From assembly GCA_963664845.1 (NCBI GenBank), contig OY761615.1, positions 5,270,001-5,334,000 on the forward strand: a stretch of 64,000 nucleotides of DNA, given 5' to 3'. Shown in pieces: positions 1-10,156 of the stretch. Source of the stretch: CAIYTF01 sp963664845. GTDB taxonomy: Bacteria; Bacteroidota; Ignavibacteria; Ignavibacteriales; Ignavibacteriaceae. A program made the position numbers and the translations under genes. The notes under the pieces were generated by a model. That model had not been told where the DNA came from, did no database searches, and saw only the letters and a list, made by a program, of their open reading frames with translations. Positions within the stretch are counted from its first letter, which is position 1. Every line of letters starts with the position of its first letter.

Positions 1-1355
1 GTGGCAACGACGGAGGACGTTATTACCGTACGACCACTACACTCCTGGGACAATACAGCTTTTCGTCACAGCTTAACAGTCATCATAAAATTGGATTGGG
101 AGCCGAGGCTAAGCTTCATACTATATTCAATCACAGTCTCAATATTGTAAGCCAGCGGGATGAAAAATTTGTTTTGGGATATCCGGCAGAAGGTGCAATA
201 ATCGCCGATAAAGGAAGTAATATAATCTATACAAAGTATCCGGTCGAAGGATCAGCATATATTCAGGATAAAATAGAATATGATATCATGATCATCAATG
301 CCGGGCTCCGGTTTGATTATTTTGATCCACATGCTTCACTGCCTGCAGATTTGAGGAATCCCACCAAAAACACTGACTTTCCTATGGCCAACGTTTTTAA
401 TAAAGCAACCGCTAAAACCCAAATCAGCCCGCGCCTGGGTGCTTCATTTCCAATAACGGATCAGGGTATCATTCGTTTTTCGTATGGTCACTTTTTCCAG
501 ATCCCCAGTTTTGAGAGGTTATATACAAATCCTGGATATATTGTATTACCGGGAGGCTCCCTCAGTTCAGTATTGGGAAATCCGGATCTGAAGGCACAAA
601 AAACGGTTATGTATGAAATAGGCTTGCAACAGGTATTGTTTAATTCTCTCACGCTGAATCTGTCGTTTTACTCACGTGATATAAGAAATCTTCTCGGAAT
701 GGAGATTATTAATACCTATGAAGGATTCAAATATGCACGATTTATTAATCGCGATTATGGAAATGTAAGAGGAATTATTCTGACCGTGGAAAAACGGCTG
801 TCAGACTTTTTCAGTGCAAAAGTAGACTATACCTATCAGATTGCCGAAGGCAATGCCTCAGATCCATATTCTGTATATAATAACAACCAGACCAACCCCC
901 CGGTCGAAGAAAGCAAGCAGGTTGTGCCACTCGACTGGGATCAACGACACACTTTAAATATTTCCATGAACGTTGGGCGGCAGGATGATTGGAATGTTGG
1001 ACTGATATTCCAATATGGTTCAGGCTTCCCGTATACAGAAGATTCAAAAGTTTCACAGGGTGTACGATTCGAAAATGGCGGAATAAAACCTTCAACGTTT
1101 AACGTCGATCTGCGGGCGGATAAAAAGTTTGACATCTATGGATACACGGTGAACGCATTTGTCCTGGTATATAATATACTGGATATTAAAAACGAATATG
1201 GGGTATATGCAACTACCGGCAGAGCGAATGTTGATCTTAATACAAAATATGCAGGTACGATCAACGGACTCAATACTATCGAACAGTATATTAACAATCC
1301 TTCAATGTACTCCGGCCCGAGAGACATCCGCCTCGGTTTCGGAATAGCGTTTTAG
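1..1355 (+). CDS. TonB-dependent receptor, C-terminal part (5'-truncated by window edge)
   Basis: Outer-membrane beta-barrel of a TonB-dependent receptor, expected to import a ligand (probably an oligosaccharide) into the periplasm. The frame is open from the first bases of the window, so the start and the plug domain lie upstream. The visible part has alternating aromatic/polar beta-strands typical of these barrels and ends in LGFGIAF with a terminal Phe, as barrel proteins usually do. It aligns clearly with the second half of the complete receptor at 29057-31825: both share the blocks AYIQDKIE, NAGLRFD, ITDQGIIRFS, YEIGLQQ and PLDWDQ. It is followed 15 bases later by a large secreted protein and then a PorV-like protein, the same order as downstream of the second receptor. 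The ligand is unknown; the GH3 gene downstream suggests a glucan, by inference only. Confidence 0.9.
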   Translation, partial: GNDGGRYYRTTTTLLGQYSFSSQLNSHHKIGLGAEAKLHTIFNHSLNIVSQRDEKFVLGYPAEGAIIADKGSNIIYTKYPVEGSAYIQDKIEYDIMIINAGLRFDYFDPHASLPADLRNPTKNTDFPMANVFNKATAKTQISPRLGASFPITDQGIIRFSYGHFFQIPSFERLYTNPGYIVLPGGSLSSVLGNPDLKAQKTVMYEIGLQQVLFNSLTLNLSFYSRDIRNLLGMEIINTYEGFKYARFINRDYGNVRGIILTVEKRLSDFFSAKVDYTYQIAEGNASDPYSVYNNNQTNPPVEESKQVVPLDWDQRHTLNISMNVGRQDDWNVGLIFQYGSGFPYTEDSKVSQGVRFENGGIKPSTFNVDLRADKKFDIYGYTVNAFVLVYNILDIKNEYGVYATTGRANVDLNTKYAGTINGLNTIEQYINNPSMYSGPRDIRLGFGIAF

Positions 1356-1370
1356 TAAAAGGAAACAACA

Positions 1371-4300
1371 ATGCGAACATATTTGCTTATAATTTTACTT
1401 TTGGTGTTTGGTGAATACGCATTCTCGCAGACTGCGGAAACAACCAGATTATATCGAAATGATCCAAAGGGGACAGTCAAATACCGCCGTGAAAGTATCA
1501 TGGACGGTAACCAGGTGCGCACTCTCTTCTATAATAATGGTGAAGTTGCAAAGTGGAAATTTCAACCATCAGGAGAATGGCCAAAGGGAACGGGCCATTC
1601 CTATATCGACGGAGTGTGTGTGCTCATTGCAGCCCAGATTACTGCTCCGGGAAACGGACAAGTGGTTCATCCGCTCGAGACTGCCTATCGGGAGTATTAT
1701 GATTCAGATCCGCTTTCCGGCCTCATCTGGGGACTTGAACCTGTCCCTGGATATATGAATGCTTCCTCTTCGAAAATTGCTTTTAACACCGATAGAAAAT
1801 CCTGGCCGGAACACTGGCCTGCTGCGCTGAATAAGGACAGTACCTGGGATGGATACTGGTATGGCTATTTTGGTAAAGGCATTCAGAACTCCGATTTCGA
1901 GACTTTCTTTGTGATGGATGATTCCCAGGACAAAGAATATACACGCGTACCCTACTTGTACCAGCCGATAGATGAAGATCATGAACGTGGTGGTCTTGGG
2001 CTTCGTGTGGAAGTTCGGGGATTCCAATGGTCACAGGTTCTTGCCGAAGATATTATTTTCTGGCATTACGACGTTGTTAATATTTCTGATCACGATTACG
2101 ATACTACCATGTTCGGAATATATACTGACGTAGGAATTGGCGGCCCCGATGACAGCGGTGATGATTGTGCCTCGTTTGATACAAAGCTTGACCTTGTCTA
2201 TTGTTTTGATAAAAATGGCAAAGGCATTCCTAATGACTGGAAAACAGGCTATTACGGGTATGCATTCCTGGAAACTCCAGGCAACGCGCTCAACCATATT
2301 GATGATGATGAAGATTTGCTGATTGATGAGCGCCGTGATGATGGCATCGACAATAACAATAACTGGATTGGCTATTCTGATATAAACAGAAACGGCAAAT
2401 GGGACCCTGCAAGTGAACCATTGAACGATGATGTCGGAAAAGACGGTCTCGGCCCCTTTGATGATGGTTATAACGGACCGGATGAAGGGGAAGGTGATGG
2501 CAAGCCCACCCACGGCGAACCTCATTTTGATGAACTGGACAAAGATGAGTCAGATCAGATCGGCTTAACCGCTATTTCAATTTACAAACTAGGTGAAGGC
2601 GGAACCGGAGGCGGCTGGCCAAAAGATGACGAATCCATGTGGATAAAGATGAATTACCAACACTTTGATACTTCATTACAAAACTCCAATATCAGTGTGG
2701 TTTTTGCATCTGGCCCGTTCCCATTGAAGAAAAACCTGCGCGAACGCTTTTCGCTCGCGATTGTTTTTGGAAGTGATCTGCCCGAGCTTAAGTTCCATAA
2801 GGAAACAGTTCAACAGATTTATAATGCATACTATAATTTTGCCAAACCACCAAATAAACCCCATTTGACTGCGATCGCAGGAGACAAGAAAGTCTTTTTG
2901 TCATGGGATAAAGTAGCGGAAGAATCCCGTGATCAGTTCCTTGGTTACCAGAATAATGATCCTGCACAAGGATTTAAAAAGGACTTTGAAGGATATTTGA
3001 TTTACCGGAGCGAAGAGGCTGAATTCAGAGATATCCAAACGATCACCGACTCAAAGGGCGCTAGAACATATTGGAAGCCAATTGCCCAGTTTGATTATGT
3101 CGATTCCATTAAAGGACCTGATCCGGTTGGCGTTAATGGTGCAAGATTCTGGCGTGGAGACAACACCGGATTGCGACATTCCTTTATTGATACAAATGTA
3201 GTGAACGGTAAACGATACTACTATGCGTGTGTTTCCTATGATATGGGCGATCCTAATTTGAATTCCACTGGATTGCAACCCGCTGAATGTGCGAAAATTA
3301 TTTCTGAAGATTATGCCGGCACGATCAATTATATTGATATAAATTGTGCTGTTGTCGTTCCCAATGCACCTGCAGCAGGTTACATCCCCCCACAGCTTAC
3401 CGGTGATGTTGCCCACGTTACAAGCGGTCGCGGGACTGGTCATCTTACTCCGGTTATTGCCAACCCAAGAGCCATTAAGAGTAACGCCTCATACAGTGTT
3501 GTATTTAAGTCAGACACCCTGTTTCCGAATTACCATACTACCGGTTTTAGCGTTTTCCGCACCATGGATGGAATTACCGATACCGTGGTGAGTTATCTTG
3601 ATTCAACAATGATTGGCGGTGAGCGATATATCCCTCCATTTGACGGATTGTCATTTGCCGTGACAAATGATACTGTGGTAAGTGTCGATTACGCCAAAAC
3701 GGGTTGGACTCAGTCAAATTCTACCGTGATCATGTATACAGCTCTGGATTCGTCATCTCGTGCGCTTGCGTGGCCGGCAGATTATGAAATACGATTCTAT
3801 GATGATTTCGTCGATACAACTTTCGTATATGCACCACCGGCGTATACACCAATCCCCATCAAGTTCAAGGCAACTAACCTGACCGATGGTCACCTGGCCA
3901 AAATCACCCTGTTGGATAACGATCATTCAAATAGTTTGACGTTGGGAGATGTTATTCAGATATGGGAATACAAAGGAGCTCGGACACTTGCCAATGCAAG
4001 AATCGCCTTCGACGTTAGTTATCTCAAGCCTTTCGTACCTGATACGGTTTATCCGGCAGCAGGCGATCGATTTTTTATCGCAGCAAAGAAGCCGTTCATG
4101 ACCGGGGATAGTTTTGTCTTCAGCACCAAACAGGAATACTTAAATACCGATAAGGCAAAGACTCAATTAGCAAATATTCGTGTTGTCCCAAATCCCTACG
4201 TGGTTTCCGCTGCCTGGGAACGGGTCAATCTGAATTCAACAGGTCGGGGCGAGAGGAAAATTGATTTCATTAATCTTCCCACCGAATGTACAATTCGCAT

Positions 4301-4481
4301 CTACACCGTTGCCGGCGCCCTGATAAAAACGCTGCACAAGGAAGCGAATATCACCAGTGGTGCAGTCTCCTGGAACCTGGTAACGGAGGACGGAATGGAT
4401 GCCGCTTACGGCCTATATGTATACCACATAGATGCTCCCGGAGTGGGCACATCTATTGGCAAATTCGCAATTATTAAGTGA
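1371..4481 (+). CDS. Large secreted protein with acidic Ca-binding-like loops and C-terminal sorting-type domain
   Basis: Predicted 1036-residue exported protein of unknown function. Residues 1-20 form a signal peptide (MRTYLLIILLLVFGEYAFSQ). Residues about 300-390 are very rich in Asp/Asn/Gly, with repeated DxDxD-like loops (IDDDEDLLIDE, DGIDNNNN, DINRNGKWDP) that resemble calcium-binding loops. A fibronectin-III-like stretch follows at about 490-640. The last 90 residues begin VVPNPY and end GKFAIIK, and resemble a T9SS/FlgD-type C-terminal domain. It is homologous over its length to the 1166-residue protein at 31836-35336, and both lie between a TonB-dependent receptor and a PorV-like gene. 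I infer a surface partner of the receptor, perhaps taking the place of SusD, but no family name can be given. The start has an AAAGGA site upstream. Confidence 0.85.
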   Translation: MRTYLLIILLLVFGEYAFSQTAETTRLYRNDPKGTVKYRRESIMDGNQVRTLFYNNGEVAKWKFQPSGEWPKGTGHSYIDGVCVLIAAQITAPGNGQVVHPLETAYREYYDSDPLSGLIWGLEPVPGYMNASSSKIAFNTDRKSWPEHWPAALNKDSTWDGYWYGYFGKGIQNSDFETFFVMDDSQDKEYTRVPYLYQPIDEDHERGGLGLRVEVRGFQWSQVLAEDIIFWHYDVVNISDHDYDTTMFGIYTDVGIGGPDDSGDDCASFDTKLDLVYCFDKNGKGIPNDWKTGYYGYAFLETPGNALNHIDDDEDLLIDERRDDGIDNNNNWIGYSDINRNGKWDPASEPLNDDVGKDGLGPFDDGYNGPDEGEGDGKPTHGEPHFDELDKDESDQIGLTAISIYKLGEGGTGGGWPKDDESMWIKMNYQHFDTSLQNSNISVVFASGPFPLKKNLRERFSLAIVFGSDLPELKFHKETVQQIYNAYYNFAKPPNKPHLTAIAGDKKVFLSWDKVAEESRDQFLGYQNNDPAQGFKKDFEGYLIYRSEEAEFRDIQTITDSKGARTYWKPIAQFDYVDSIKGPDPVGVNGARFWRGDNTGLRHSFIDTNVVNGKRYYYACVSYDMGDPNLNSTGLQPAECAKIISEDYAGTINYIDINCAVVVPNAPAAGYIPPQLTGDVAHVTSGRGTGHLTPVIANPRAIKSNASYSVVFKSDTLFPNYHTTGFSVFRTMDGITDTVVSYLDSTMIGGERYIPPFDGLSFAVTNDTVVSVDYAKTGWTQSNSTVIMYTALDSSSRALAWPADYEIRFYDDFVDTTFVYAPPAYTPIPIKFKATNLTDGHLAKITLLDNDHSNSLTLGDVIQIWEYKGARTLANARIAFDVSYLKPFVPDTVYPAAGDRFFIAAKKPFMTGDSFVFSTKQEYLNTDKAKTQLANIRVVPNPYVVSAAWERVNLNSTGRGERKIDFINLPTECTIRIYTVAGALIKTLHKEANITSGAVSWNLVTEDGMDAAYGLYVYHIDAPGVGTSIGKFAIIK

Positions 4482-4491
4482 GGCATGTGTT

Positions 4492-5517
4492 ATGAAACTC
4501 TTTAAAATTTTGTGTTTTCTTTTTCTCACGAGCGTTTCAGTTTTACATGCTCAATTTACCTCAGATGTGTCCAAGAGGGGCACAACGGCTGCCCCATTTC
4601 TATCGATTGGACAGGGCGCCCGGGGACTCTCCATGGGAAGTGCTTTTACCGGTGTGGTCAATGATGCATCGGGCATCTACTGGAATCCTGCGGCAATTGC
4701 CGAATATGAAGGAGCCAGTTTCGTTTTCGACCATACTGATCTGTTTGCTGATATAAAATACAATTATATCGCCGGAACTTATAAGATCGGTGAATTCGGG
4801 ACTATTGGGCTTAGTCTGACCTCATCTGATATAGGTGATATGAACGTAACCACAATCAGCGAGCCAAACGGCACCGGTGAAACGTTCACGGTGCATGATG
4901 CTGCTTTCTCTGTTTGTTACGCCATAAAACTGACCGACAGGTTTTCAATTGGGTTTAATCCAAAGTTGATCTATCAGTCAATTTGGAAAACAAATGCAAC
5001 CACCTTTGCTCTTGATATGGGTGTGCGTTACATAACGCCGTTCGATAATATGGTGCTTGCCATGTCGATAGCCAATTTCGGTGGGAAGATGCAGCTTCTG
5101 GGAAATTCGACAATCGTATTGTTTGACCAGGATATTTCAAGTTCTGGAAACAACGGAAATATCCCGGCAAACCTTTCAACAGCAGAATGGCCTTTGCCTT
5201 TGATCTTCCGGGTTGGTCTTGCCTACGATGTGTATAAGTCAGATGTGAACAGAGTGCTCGTCGCAGTGGATGCAGTGCATCCAAGCGATAATTATGAGTA
5301 TCTGAATGTCGGCGGCGAATATGTGTTTGATGATTTTATTTCGATCCGGGGCGGTTATAAGGCGCTGTTCCTGCAGGATTCGGAAGAAGGACTTACACTC
5401 GGTTTTGGTGTTCGCCACGCGTTGGTGGGCAACATCGTCCTTTCAGCAGATTACGCGTATCAGGATTTCGGACGACTGAAAAACGTTCAGAAATTTTCAT
5501 TTGGCATTAATTTCTGA
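4492..5517 (+). CDS. PorV/PorQ-like (UPF0164 family) outer-membrane protein
   Basis: Predicted 341-residue outer-membrane barrel protein. The start at 4492 gives a clean signal peptide (MKLFKILCFLFLTSVSVLHAQ); an upstream in-frame start would overlap the preceding gene. The family hallmark follows the signal peptide: a Gly-rich GARGLSMGSAFTGVVNDASG block and then YWNPAA. The protein ends FSFGINF, with a terminal Phe. PorV of T9SS is a shuttle/lipid-linked partner that releases cargo carrying C-terminal sorting domains; members of UPF0164 more broadly are of uncertain role. It is homologous to the protein at 35349-36392. Its place directly after the large sorting-domain protein (10 bases between stop and start) suggests a dedicated role in secreting or anchoring that protein. 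The next gene is separated by a strong terminator, so it probably ends the transcript. Confidence 0.88.
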   Translation: MKLFKILCFLFLTSVSVLHAQFTSDVSKRGTTAAPFLSIGQGARGLSMGSAFTGVVNDASGIYWNPAAIAEYEGASFVFDHTDLFADIKYNYIAGTYKIGEFGTIGLSLTSSDIGDMNVTTISEPNGTGETFTVHDAAFSVCYAIKLTDRFSIGFNPKLIYQSIWKTNATTFALDMGVRYITPFDNMVLAMSIANFGGKMQLLGNSTIVLFDQDISSSGNNGNIPANLSTAEWPLPLIFRVGLAYDVYKSDVNRVLVAVDAVHPSDNYEYLNVGGEYVFDDFISIRGGYKALFLQDSEEGLTLGFGVRHALVGNIVLSADYAYQDFGRLKNVQKFSFGINF

Positions 5518-5547
5518 AATAACCCGATCAAACAATGATTTCAATTC

Positions 5548-5591
5548 ACAGGTTTCGGATGCTTTTGAAAGATTTTCCGAAACCTGTTTTT
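5548..5591 (+). terminator. Rho-independent terminator after PorV-like gene
   Basis: A perfect 12-bp stem (ACAGGTTTCGGA at 5548-5559 with its complement at 5576-5587), a 16-base loop and a run of five T (5587-5591). It lies 31 bases after the PorV-like stop and before the GH3 gene, so GH3 probably has its own promoter or depends on read-through. Confidence 0.85.
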
Positions 5592-5631
5592 GTAACAAGT
5601 TTTTACAATACAGATTAATGGAGATTGCATT

Positions 5632-7872
5632 ATGAAGAAATATCTGCTGGTTTTGCTATTGAGTGTCTATATATTTGGCGGGGATGCACCCCGAAAACCT
5701 ATGGATAGAACTATCATTGAAAAAAACGTGGCTGATTTGTTGGCTAAGATGACTTTGGAAGAGAAAGTCGGACAAATGACTCAAATCACTATTCAGGTTG
5801 TATCCAAGCAGCAGGGGATCAAGACCCAAGACCATATTCTTGACGAGAAAGCTTTGGAAGAAGCAATACTGAAATATCATGTGGGCAGCATACTGAATGT
5901 TTATGACAAAGCACACTCGGTGGCCTATTGGCACGAAATCATTACAAAGATTCAGGATCTGGCCACAAAGAAAACAAGATTATCCGTTCCGGTTTTATAC
6001 GGTATTGATGCAATTCATGGTGCAACCTACACTCAGGGAGCCACCCTCTTTCCTCAGGCGATTTCGATGGCCGCCACTTTTAACAAAGAACTTGAACTGA
6101 AAGCCGGGGAAATTACCGCGCGCGAAGTGAGGGCGAGCGGTATTCCCTGGAATTTTTATCCCGTGATGGATGTTGGACGGCAGGTTCTGTGGTCCCGCTT
6201 CTGGGAAACTTTTGGAGAAGATACTTACCTTGCAGGTATCATGGGAAGCCAATATATAACCGGTTCACAGGGAACTGATTTTTCTGCTCCTGATAAAGCC
6301 GCTACGTGTTTAAAGCACTATGTAGGGTACAGTTTCCCCATGAATGGAAAAGACCGGACCCCAGCCTGGATTTCAGAACGGATGCTTCGTGAGTACTTTT
6401 TGCCGCCGTTCGAAGCCGGCATCAAGGCCGGGGCCATGAGCGTTATGGTGAATTCTTCAGAAGTCGATGGTATCCCGGGGCATTCCGATCATCACCTGTT
6501 AACTGATATTTTGCGCGGAGAGCTGAAGTTCGAAGGAATTGCCGTATCAGATTGGGAAGACATCAAACGTCTGTATACAAGAGATCATGTCGCATCATCT
6601 CCGTCTGAAGCTGTTAAGATAGCGGTTCTTGCCGGAATCGATATGAGCATGATCCCCCTGGACTATAGCTTCTATGATCTTCTGCTGGAACTGGTTAAAA
6701 AGAATGAAGTGCCCATGTCACGTATTGATGAAGCGGTTACCAGAATTCTTCGTGTTAAAATGATGCTTGGTCTTTTTGAAAATGCATATCCCGACGCAAA
6801 ATTGGCATCCGTTGTTGCCACGCCTGAAAACGGGAAAGCTAATCTTGAAGCGGCTGAAGAATCAATCGTGATGACAAGGAACCAAAATAGCCGCTTACCA
6901 TTAAACAGAAATTCAAAACTGTTGGTGACTGGTCCTACGGCAAATATGTTATCGGTAATGAATGGCGGTTGGACGATTACCTGGCAGGGAAATGAAGAAT
7001 CACTATACCCTAAATCTGCGAACACGGTTTATGCTGCTCTTAAAAATGTGTTTGGAGAGAACAATGTTCAATATTCAGCAGGAACATCTTTTGATTCTGA
7101 TATAAACACAGATAAAACCGTTGAAATGGCCAAGAATGCTGACGCGATTGTGGTTTGCTTAGGTGAAACAGCCTATTGCGAAACACCCGGAAACATAAAT
7201 GAACTTGATATTGATCCTGCTCAGCAAAAATTGGTTTTTGCATTGGCAAAAACCAATAAACCGATAATATTGGTCATGCTGCAGGGACGCCCGAGGATAA
7301 TAAGAATGCTTGTGGACAAAACAGACGCCGTGTTGGTCGCTATGTTGCCGGGAATGCGCGGCGGCGATGCCATCGCGAATATTATTGCCGGCAATGTTGT
7401 TCCCAGTGGGAAACTACCTTTCACCTATCCCAAATATGCAAACGCGCTGTATCACTATGATCAAAAACCATTGGAGCAAACAAACGAACTGGGTTATGAT
7501 CCTCAGTGGGGTTTTGGATTCGGATTGAGTTATACATCGTTCAGCTATTCAAATTTGAAGATCGATAAGAAAGATATCTCCGGAACGGAAGAAGTAAAAG
7601 TCACAGTAGACGTGACGAACACCGGGAAAGTGGCCGGTTTGGAGAGCGTTCAGCTTTATCTGCGTGATTTAGTTGGAAGCGTTTCCCGTCCATTGCGACA
7701 GCTCCGCGGATTTGAAAAAGTTTCTTTACAGCCAGGTGAGACAAAGACGGTCAGCTTTGTGTTGGACAATCATGCACTTTCTTTCATCGGACGTGAAAAC
7801 AAACGGATCACTGAACCGGGAGAATTCGCGATCTATGTGGCAAATCTGGAACAACATTTTTTCTTACACTAG
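5632..7872 (+). CDS. GH3 beta-glucosidase (BglX-like), exported
   Basis: Predicted 746-residue glycoside hydrolase family 3 enzyme that removes terminal beta-linked glucose (or a related sugar) from oligosaccharides. A signal peptide covers about residues 1-19. The order is GH3 N-terminal barrel (about 30-360), GH3 C-terminal sandwich (about 400-610) and a fibronectin-III-like domain (about 640-735), as in BglX. The motif IAVSDWED places the retaining nucleophile at Asp307. KHYVGYSFP and the GFGLSYTSFSYS block are also typical of the family. It lacks the T9SS sorting domain carried by the second GH3 at 10573-13701, so it is probably periplasmic. The C-terminus (ANLEQHFFLH) is slightly unusual for BglX, but nothing shows a frameshift. 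Hairpin terminators flank the gene on both sides. Confidence 0.93.
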   Translation: MKKYLLVLLLSVYIFGGDAPRKPMDRTIIEKNVADLLAKMTLEEKVGQMTQITIQVVSKQQGIKTQDHILDEKALEEAILKYHVGSILNVYDKAHSVAYWHEIITKIQDLATKKTRLSVPVLYGIDAIHGATYTQGATLFPQAISMAATFNKELELKAGEITAREVRASGIPWNFYPVMDVGRQVLWSRFWETFGEDTYLAGIMGSQYITGSQGTDFSAPDKAATCLKHYVGYSFPMNGKDRTPAWISERMLREYFLPPFEAGIKAGAMSVMVNSSEVDGIPGHSDHHLLTDILRGELKFEGIAVSDWEDIKRLYTRDHVASSPSEAVKIAVLAGIDMSMIPLDYSFYDLLLELVKKNEVPMSRIDEAVTRILRVKMMLGLFENAYPDAKLASVVATPENGKANLEAAEESIVMTRNQNSRLPLNRNSKLLVTGPTANMLSVMNGGWTITWQGNEESLYPKSANTVYAALKNVFGENNVQYSAGTSFDSDINTDKTVEMAKNADAIVVCLGETAYCETPGNINELDIDPAQQKLVFALAKTNKPIILVMLQGRPRIIRMLVDKTDAVLVAMLPGMRGGDAIANIIAGNVVPSGKLPFTYPKYANALYHYDQKPLEQTNELGYDPQWGFGFGLSYTSFSYSNLKIDKKDISGTEEVKVTVDVTNTGKVAGLESVQLYLRDLVGSVSRPLRQLRGFEKVSLQPGETKTVSFVLDNHALSFIGRENKRITEPGEFAIYVANLEQHFFLH

Positions 7873-7884
7873 AGACACAACGCA

Positions 7885-7921
7885 GGGAAGAGGCTGCTTG
7901 CAGTAAACAGCCTCTTCCTTT
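7885..7921 (+). terminator. Hairpin terminator after GH3
   Basis: An 11-bp stem (GGAAGAGGCTG at 7886-7896 with its complement at 7908-7918) and an 11-base loop, starting 13 bases after the GH3 stop. The T tract is short (TTT), so termination may be partial. Confidence 0.6.
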
Positions 7922-8007
7922 GATCAAAAAGCGGGTATTGGGTAAAGCCTGCGGTTTTTGTACCTTTCGGTGTTATAACTAATTAGATTTTGAAGTAGTG
8001 TTTATTT

Positions 8008-9858
8008 ATGCTCATGAATTATAGAAAATCCTCCTCTCTAAAATTGAACATCAGCCGGTATATCCGGCTGTTTTTTCTTTTGGCTTTTCTTGCCCCAACC
8101 GGTGTTTTTGCCCAGGAAAAACCTGTGGCCGTCTATTCGGGTGGCTCCATAATGGAATCGGAGCTTAAGGACAGACTTGAGCTTACGCCACAAGTCCGTG
8201 ATCATTCATTCAAAAAAGACTCAGCCAGATTCCAACTGTTATATTCCATGATAGCAGAAAAACTGTGGGCAAAAGAAGCAGAGTCTAAGGGTTTTGCCGA
8301 TAATCCGGAACTGCAGGGATACTTAAATGTTCTGCGGAAAATGTTCGTCAGAGATGCACTTTTCAAAGATGAAGTTGGAAAGTATGTTGTAATAACTGAT
8401 AAAGACTATGAGGAAGCAAAGGAAAAAAACAAGTATACGTTATCCATCCTGATACTCTCTGAACAGGACTCTGCTGCCATATTCGCCAAGTATGCGGATA
8501 TCATGAATAATAAGACAACATTTGATTCATTATTCATGAGTCAGGGGGATACGAGTCTGCAAAATGGTTATGATGTGCATTTCGGCGATATTGATAACGA
8601 AGCAATTGAGAACTATCTCTATAACATGAGAGTCGGCGATGTTTCAATTCCCTTAAACGACGGAAAAGTCTGGCATCTGTTCAAATTGCTCAAAAAAAGT
8701 GATTATGCACAGGAGCCCAAAGATCCCCTGAAGACCTTCAAAAACCGGCTAAAAGAACGAAGAGTGAAAGAATACGGAGAAAAATACCTCGTATCATTGT
8801 TAGGCAATAATAAGATACCTTTTAACGAAAAGTCCTTCGCTTTGCTTCAACAGCAAATGAAACTCCGGTTAATGAGTTATATGCAAACTTCTCAGAAGGA
8901 CTCTCTCATATTGCACCTGACAGAAAAGGACTTCTATAACATACGTGACCAGTTTGCCAGGGATAAAGTTTTGGAGGAGCCGGTAATGTTTACCAGTGAC
9001 CCCGTGACGCTGCGGGACGTATTGGATTATTTTGCCTTCCATGGCTTCGCTATCGCAAAGACAGCTTTCCCAACCCTTACAGCAAAACTTAGTAATGAAC
9101 TGAAAAAGATCACTCAGGAAGAACTTCTGGTGCGTGAAGGAAAACGACAGCATTTTGATAGTGCACCTCAAGTGGAGAGCGATTTGAATGTGTGGAGGGA
9201 TAATGCTCTTGCACAGATTATCCGGAATCGCTGTCTTGATTCGGTTAGCATATCCGAGGATGAAGTTAAAGATTATTATCATAAGATCAATTCATCTGAA
9301 GAGGCTGCAGAAAAAGCGCAGTTGCTGATCATTGCAAGCAGCAGCCTCGATTCGATGATGACTATTCTCGATTCGATCAAATCCGGGAAGACATTCGAAT
9401 CACACGCGGCGCAGTTTGCCCAGTCCGAGTTTATTACTTCCAGACTAATGCCGCTGACGTATTTTACTCCTTTCTATCCGGCACTTCTGAAGACCAAAAT
9501 TCGGGAGGTCCTTGGTCCCGTTAAATATGGTGACAAATACTATCTTGCCAAGATACTTAAGAAGAAAAAAGCCGATTCCTTATATCTTAAACCATTCGAA
9601 CAGGTCAAAGATCAGCTTATGCTCACGTATAAGTCAGTGAGGCTTGCATCGTTTTTTAAGGATAGAACAGCCGCATTGGCAGAAAAATACGGGGTTTCCA
9701 TTGATGCAAACCTGGTAGCAAAAATGACAGTGAACGAAATTCCGACCTTTGTCTATAGATTTATTGGATTTGGCGGTGTGATTGCTGCGGCTCCTGTTAC
9801 CCATCCGATGTACAGTTGGTTCCAGGAATACCAGGCAAAAAAGAAACAGACCCCCTAA
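8008..9858 (+). CDS. Exported SurA/PpiC-like chaperone with degenerate parvulin domains
   Basis: Predicted 616-residue exported protein. An N-terminal signal segment ends FLAPTGVFAQ (about residues 27-36 cover cleavage). The architecture matches that of SurA/PrsA-type folding factors: an N-terminal helical region with a SurA-like start (VAVYSGGSIMESELKD), a first degraded parvulin-like segment (about 145-230), a helical middle and a second parvulin-like segment (about 430-530). Catalytic parvulin motifs are weak, so a chaperone role is more likely than prolyl isomerase activity. It resembles in layout the clearer PpiC protein at 27342-29060, which sits directly before the second TonB-dependent receptor. 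I infer that each receptor cassette has its own periplasmic chaperone for outer-membrane cargo. Two ATG codons (8008 and 8014) are possible starts; neither has a strong ribosome site. Confidence 0.75.
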   Translation: MLMNYRKSSSLKLNISRYIRLFFLLAFLAPTGVFAQEKPVAVYSGGSIMESELKDRLELTPQVRDHSFKKDSARFQLLYSMIAEKLWAKEAESKGFADNPELQGYLNVLRKMFVRDALFKDEVGKYVVITDKDYEEAKEKNKYTLSILILSEQDSAAIFAKYADIMNNKTTFDSLFMSQGDTSLQNGYDVHFGDIDNEAIENYLYNMRVGDVSIPLNDGKVWHLFKLLKKSDYAQEPKDPLKTFKNRLKERRVKEYGEKYLVSLLGNNKIPFNEKSFALLQQQMKLRLMSYMQTSQKDSLILHLTEKDFYNIRDQFARDKVLEEPVMFTSDPVTLRDVLDYFAFHGFAIAKTAFPTLTAKLSNELKKITQEELLVREGKRQHFDSAPQVESDLNVWRDNALAQIIRNRCLDSVSISEDEVKDYYHKINSSEEAAEKAQLLIIASSSLDSMMTILDSIKSGKTFESHAAQFAQSEFITSRLMPLTYFTPFYPALLKTKIREVLGPVKYGDKYYLAKILKKKKADSLYLKPFEQVKDQLMLTYKSVRLASFFKDRTAALAEKYGVSIDANLVAKMTVNEIPTFVYRFIGFGGVIAAAPVTHPMYSWFQEYQAKKKQTP

Positions 9859-10156
9859 AATCGTTCTGGGAAATTAAATTAATCAGTCATGTATGGGCAA
9901 TACGGGAGAATGAATAGACACAAGTTTCTGAAGTCGTGCGAAAGCCAAAAAACTGCATGCCCGCAAACAATGCTGCATAAAGGTTTTGCATATGAAGCAT
10001 ATTAACACATGTTACGCGTATAGTGGCTAAAGCCATAATTGTTCTATTGTTGCGTTTCCTGGCCTAAAGACCAAGGTTATTGAAGCTCCTTAAAATCATA
10101 TTTTTCTATCCGCGTTTATCCGTCCTCAATCCGTGTCATCTCGGAGATCCCTCCTC

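Noticed and set aside
2031..2525. 164-codon minus-strand frame
   Set aside because: It is antisense to the acidic-loop part of the secreted protein; Asp/Asn-rich coding DNA gives long open Ile/Val-rich frames on the other strand.
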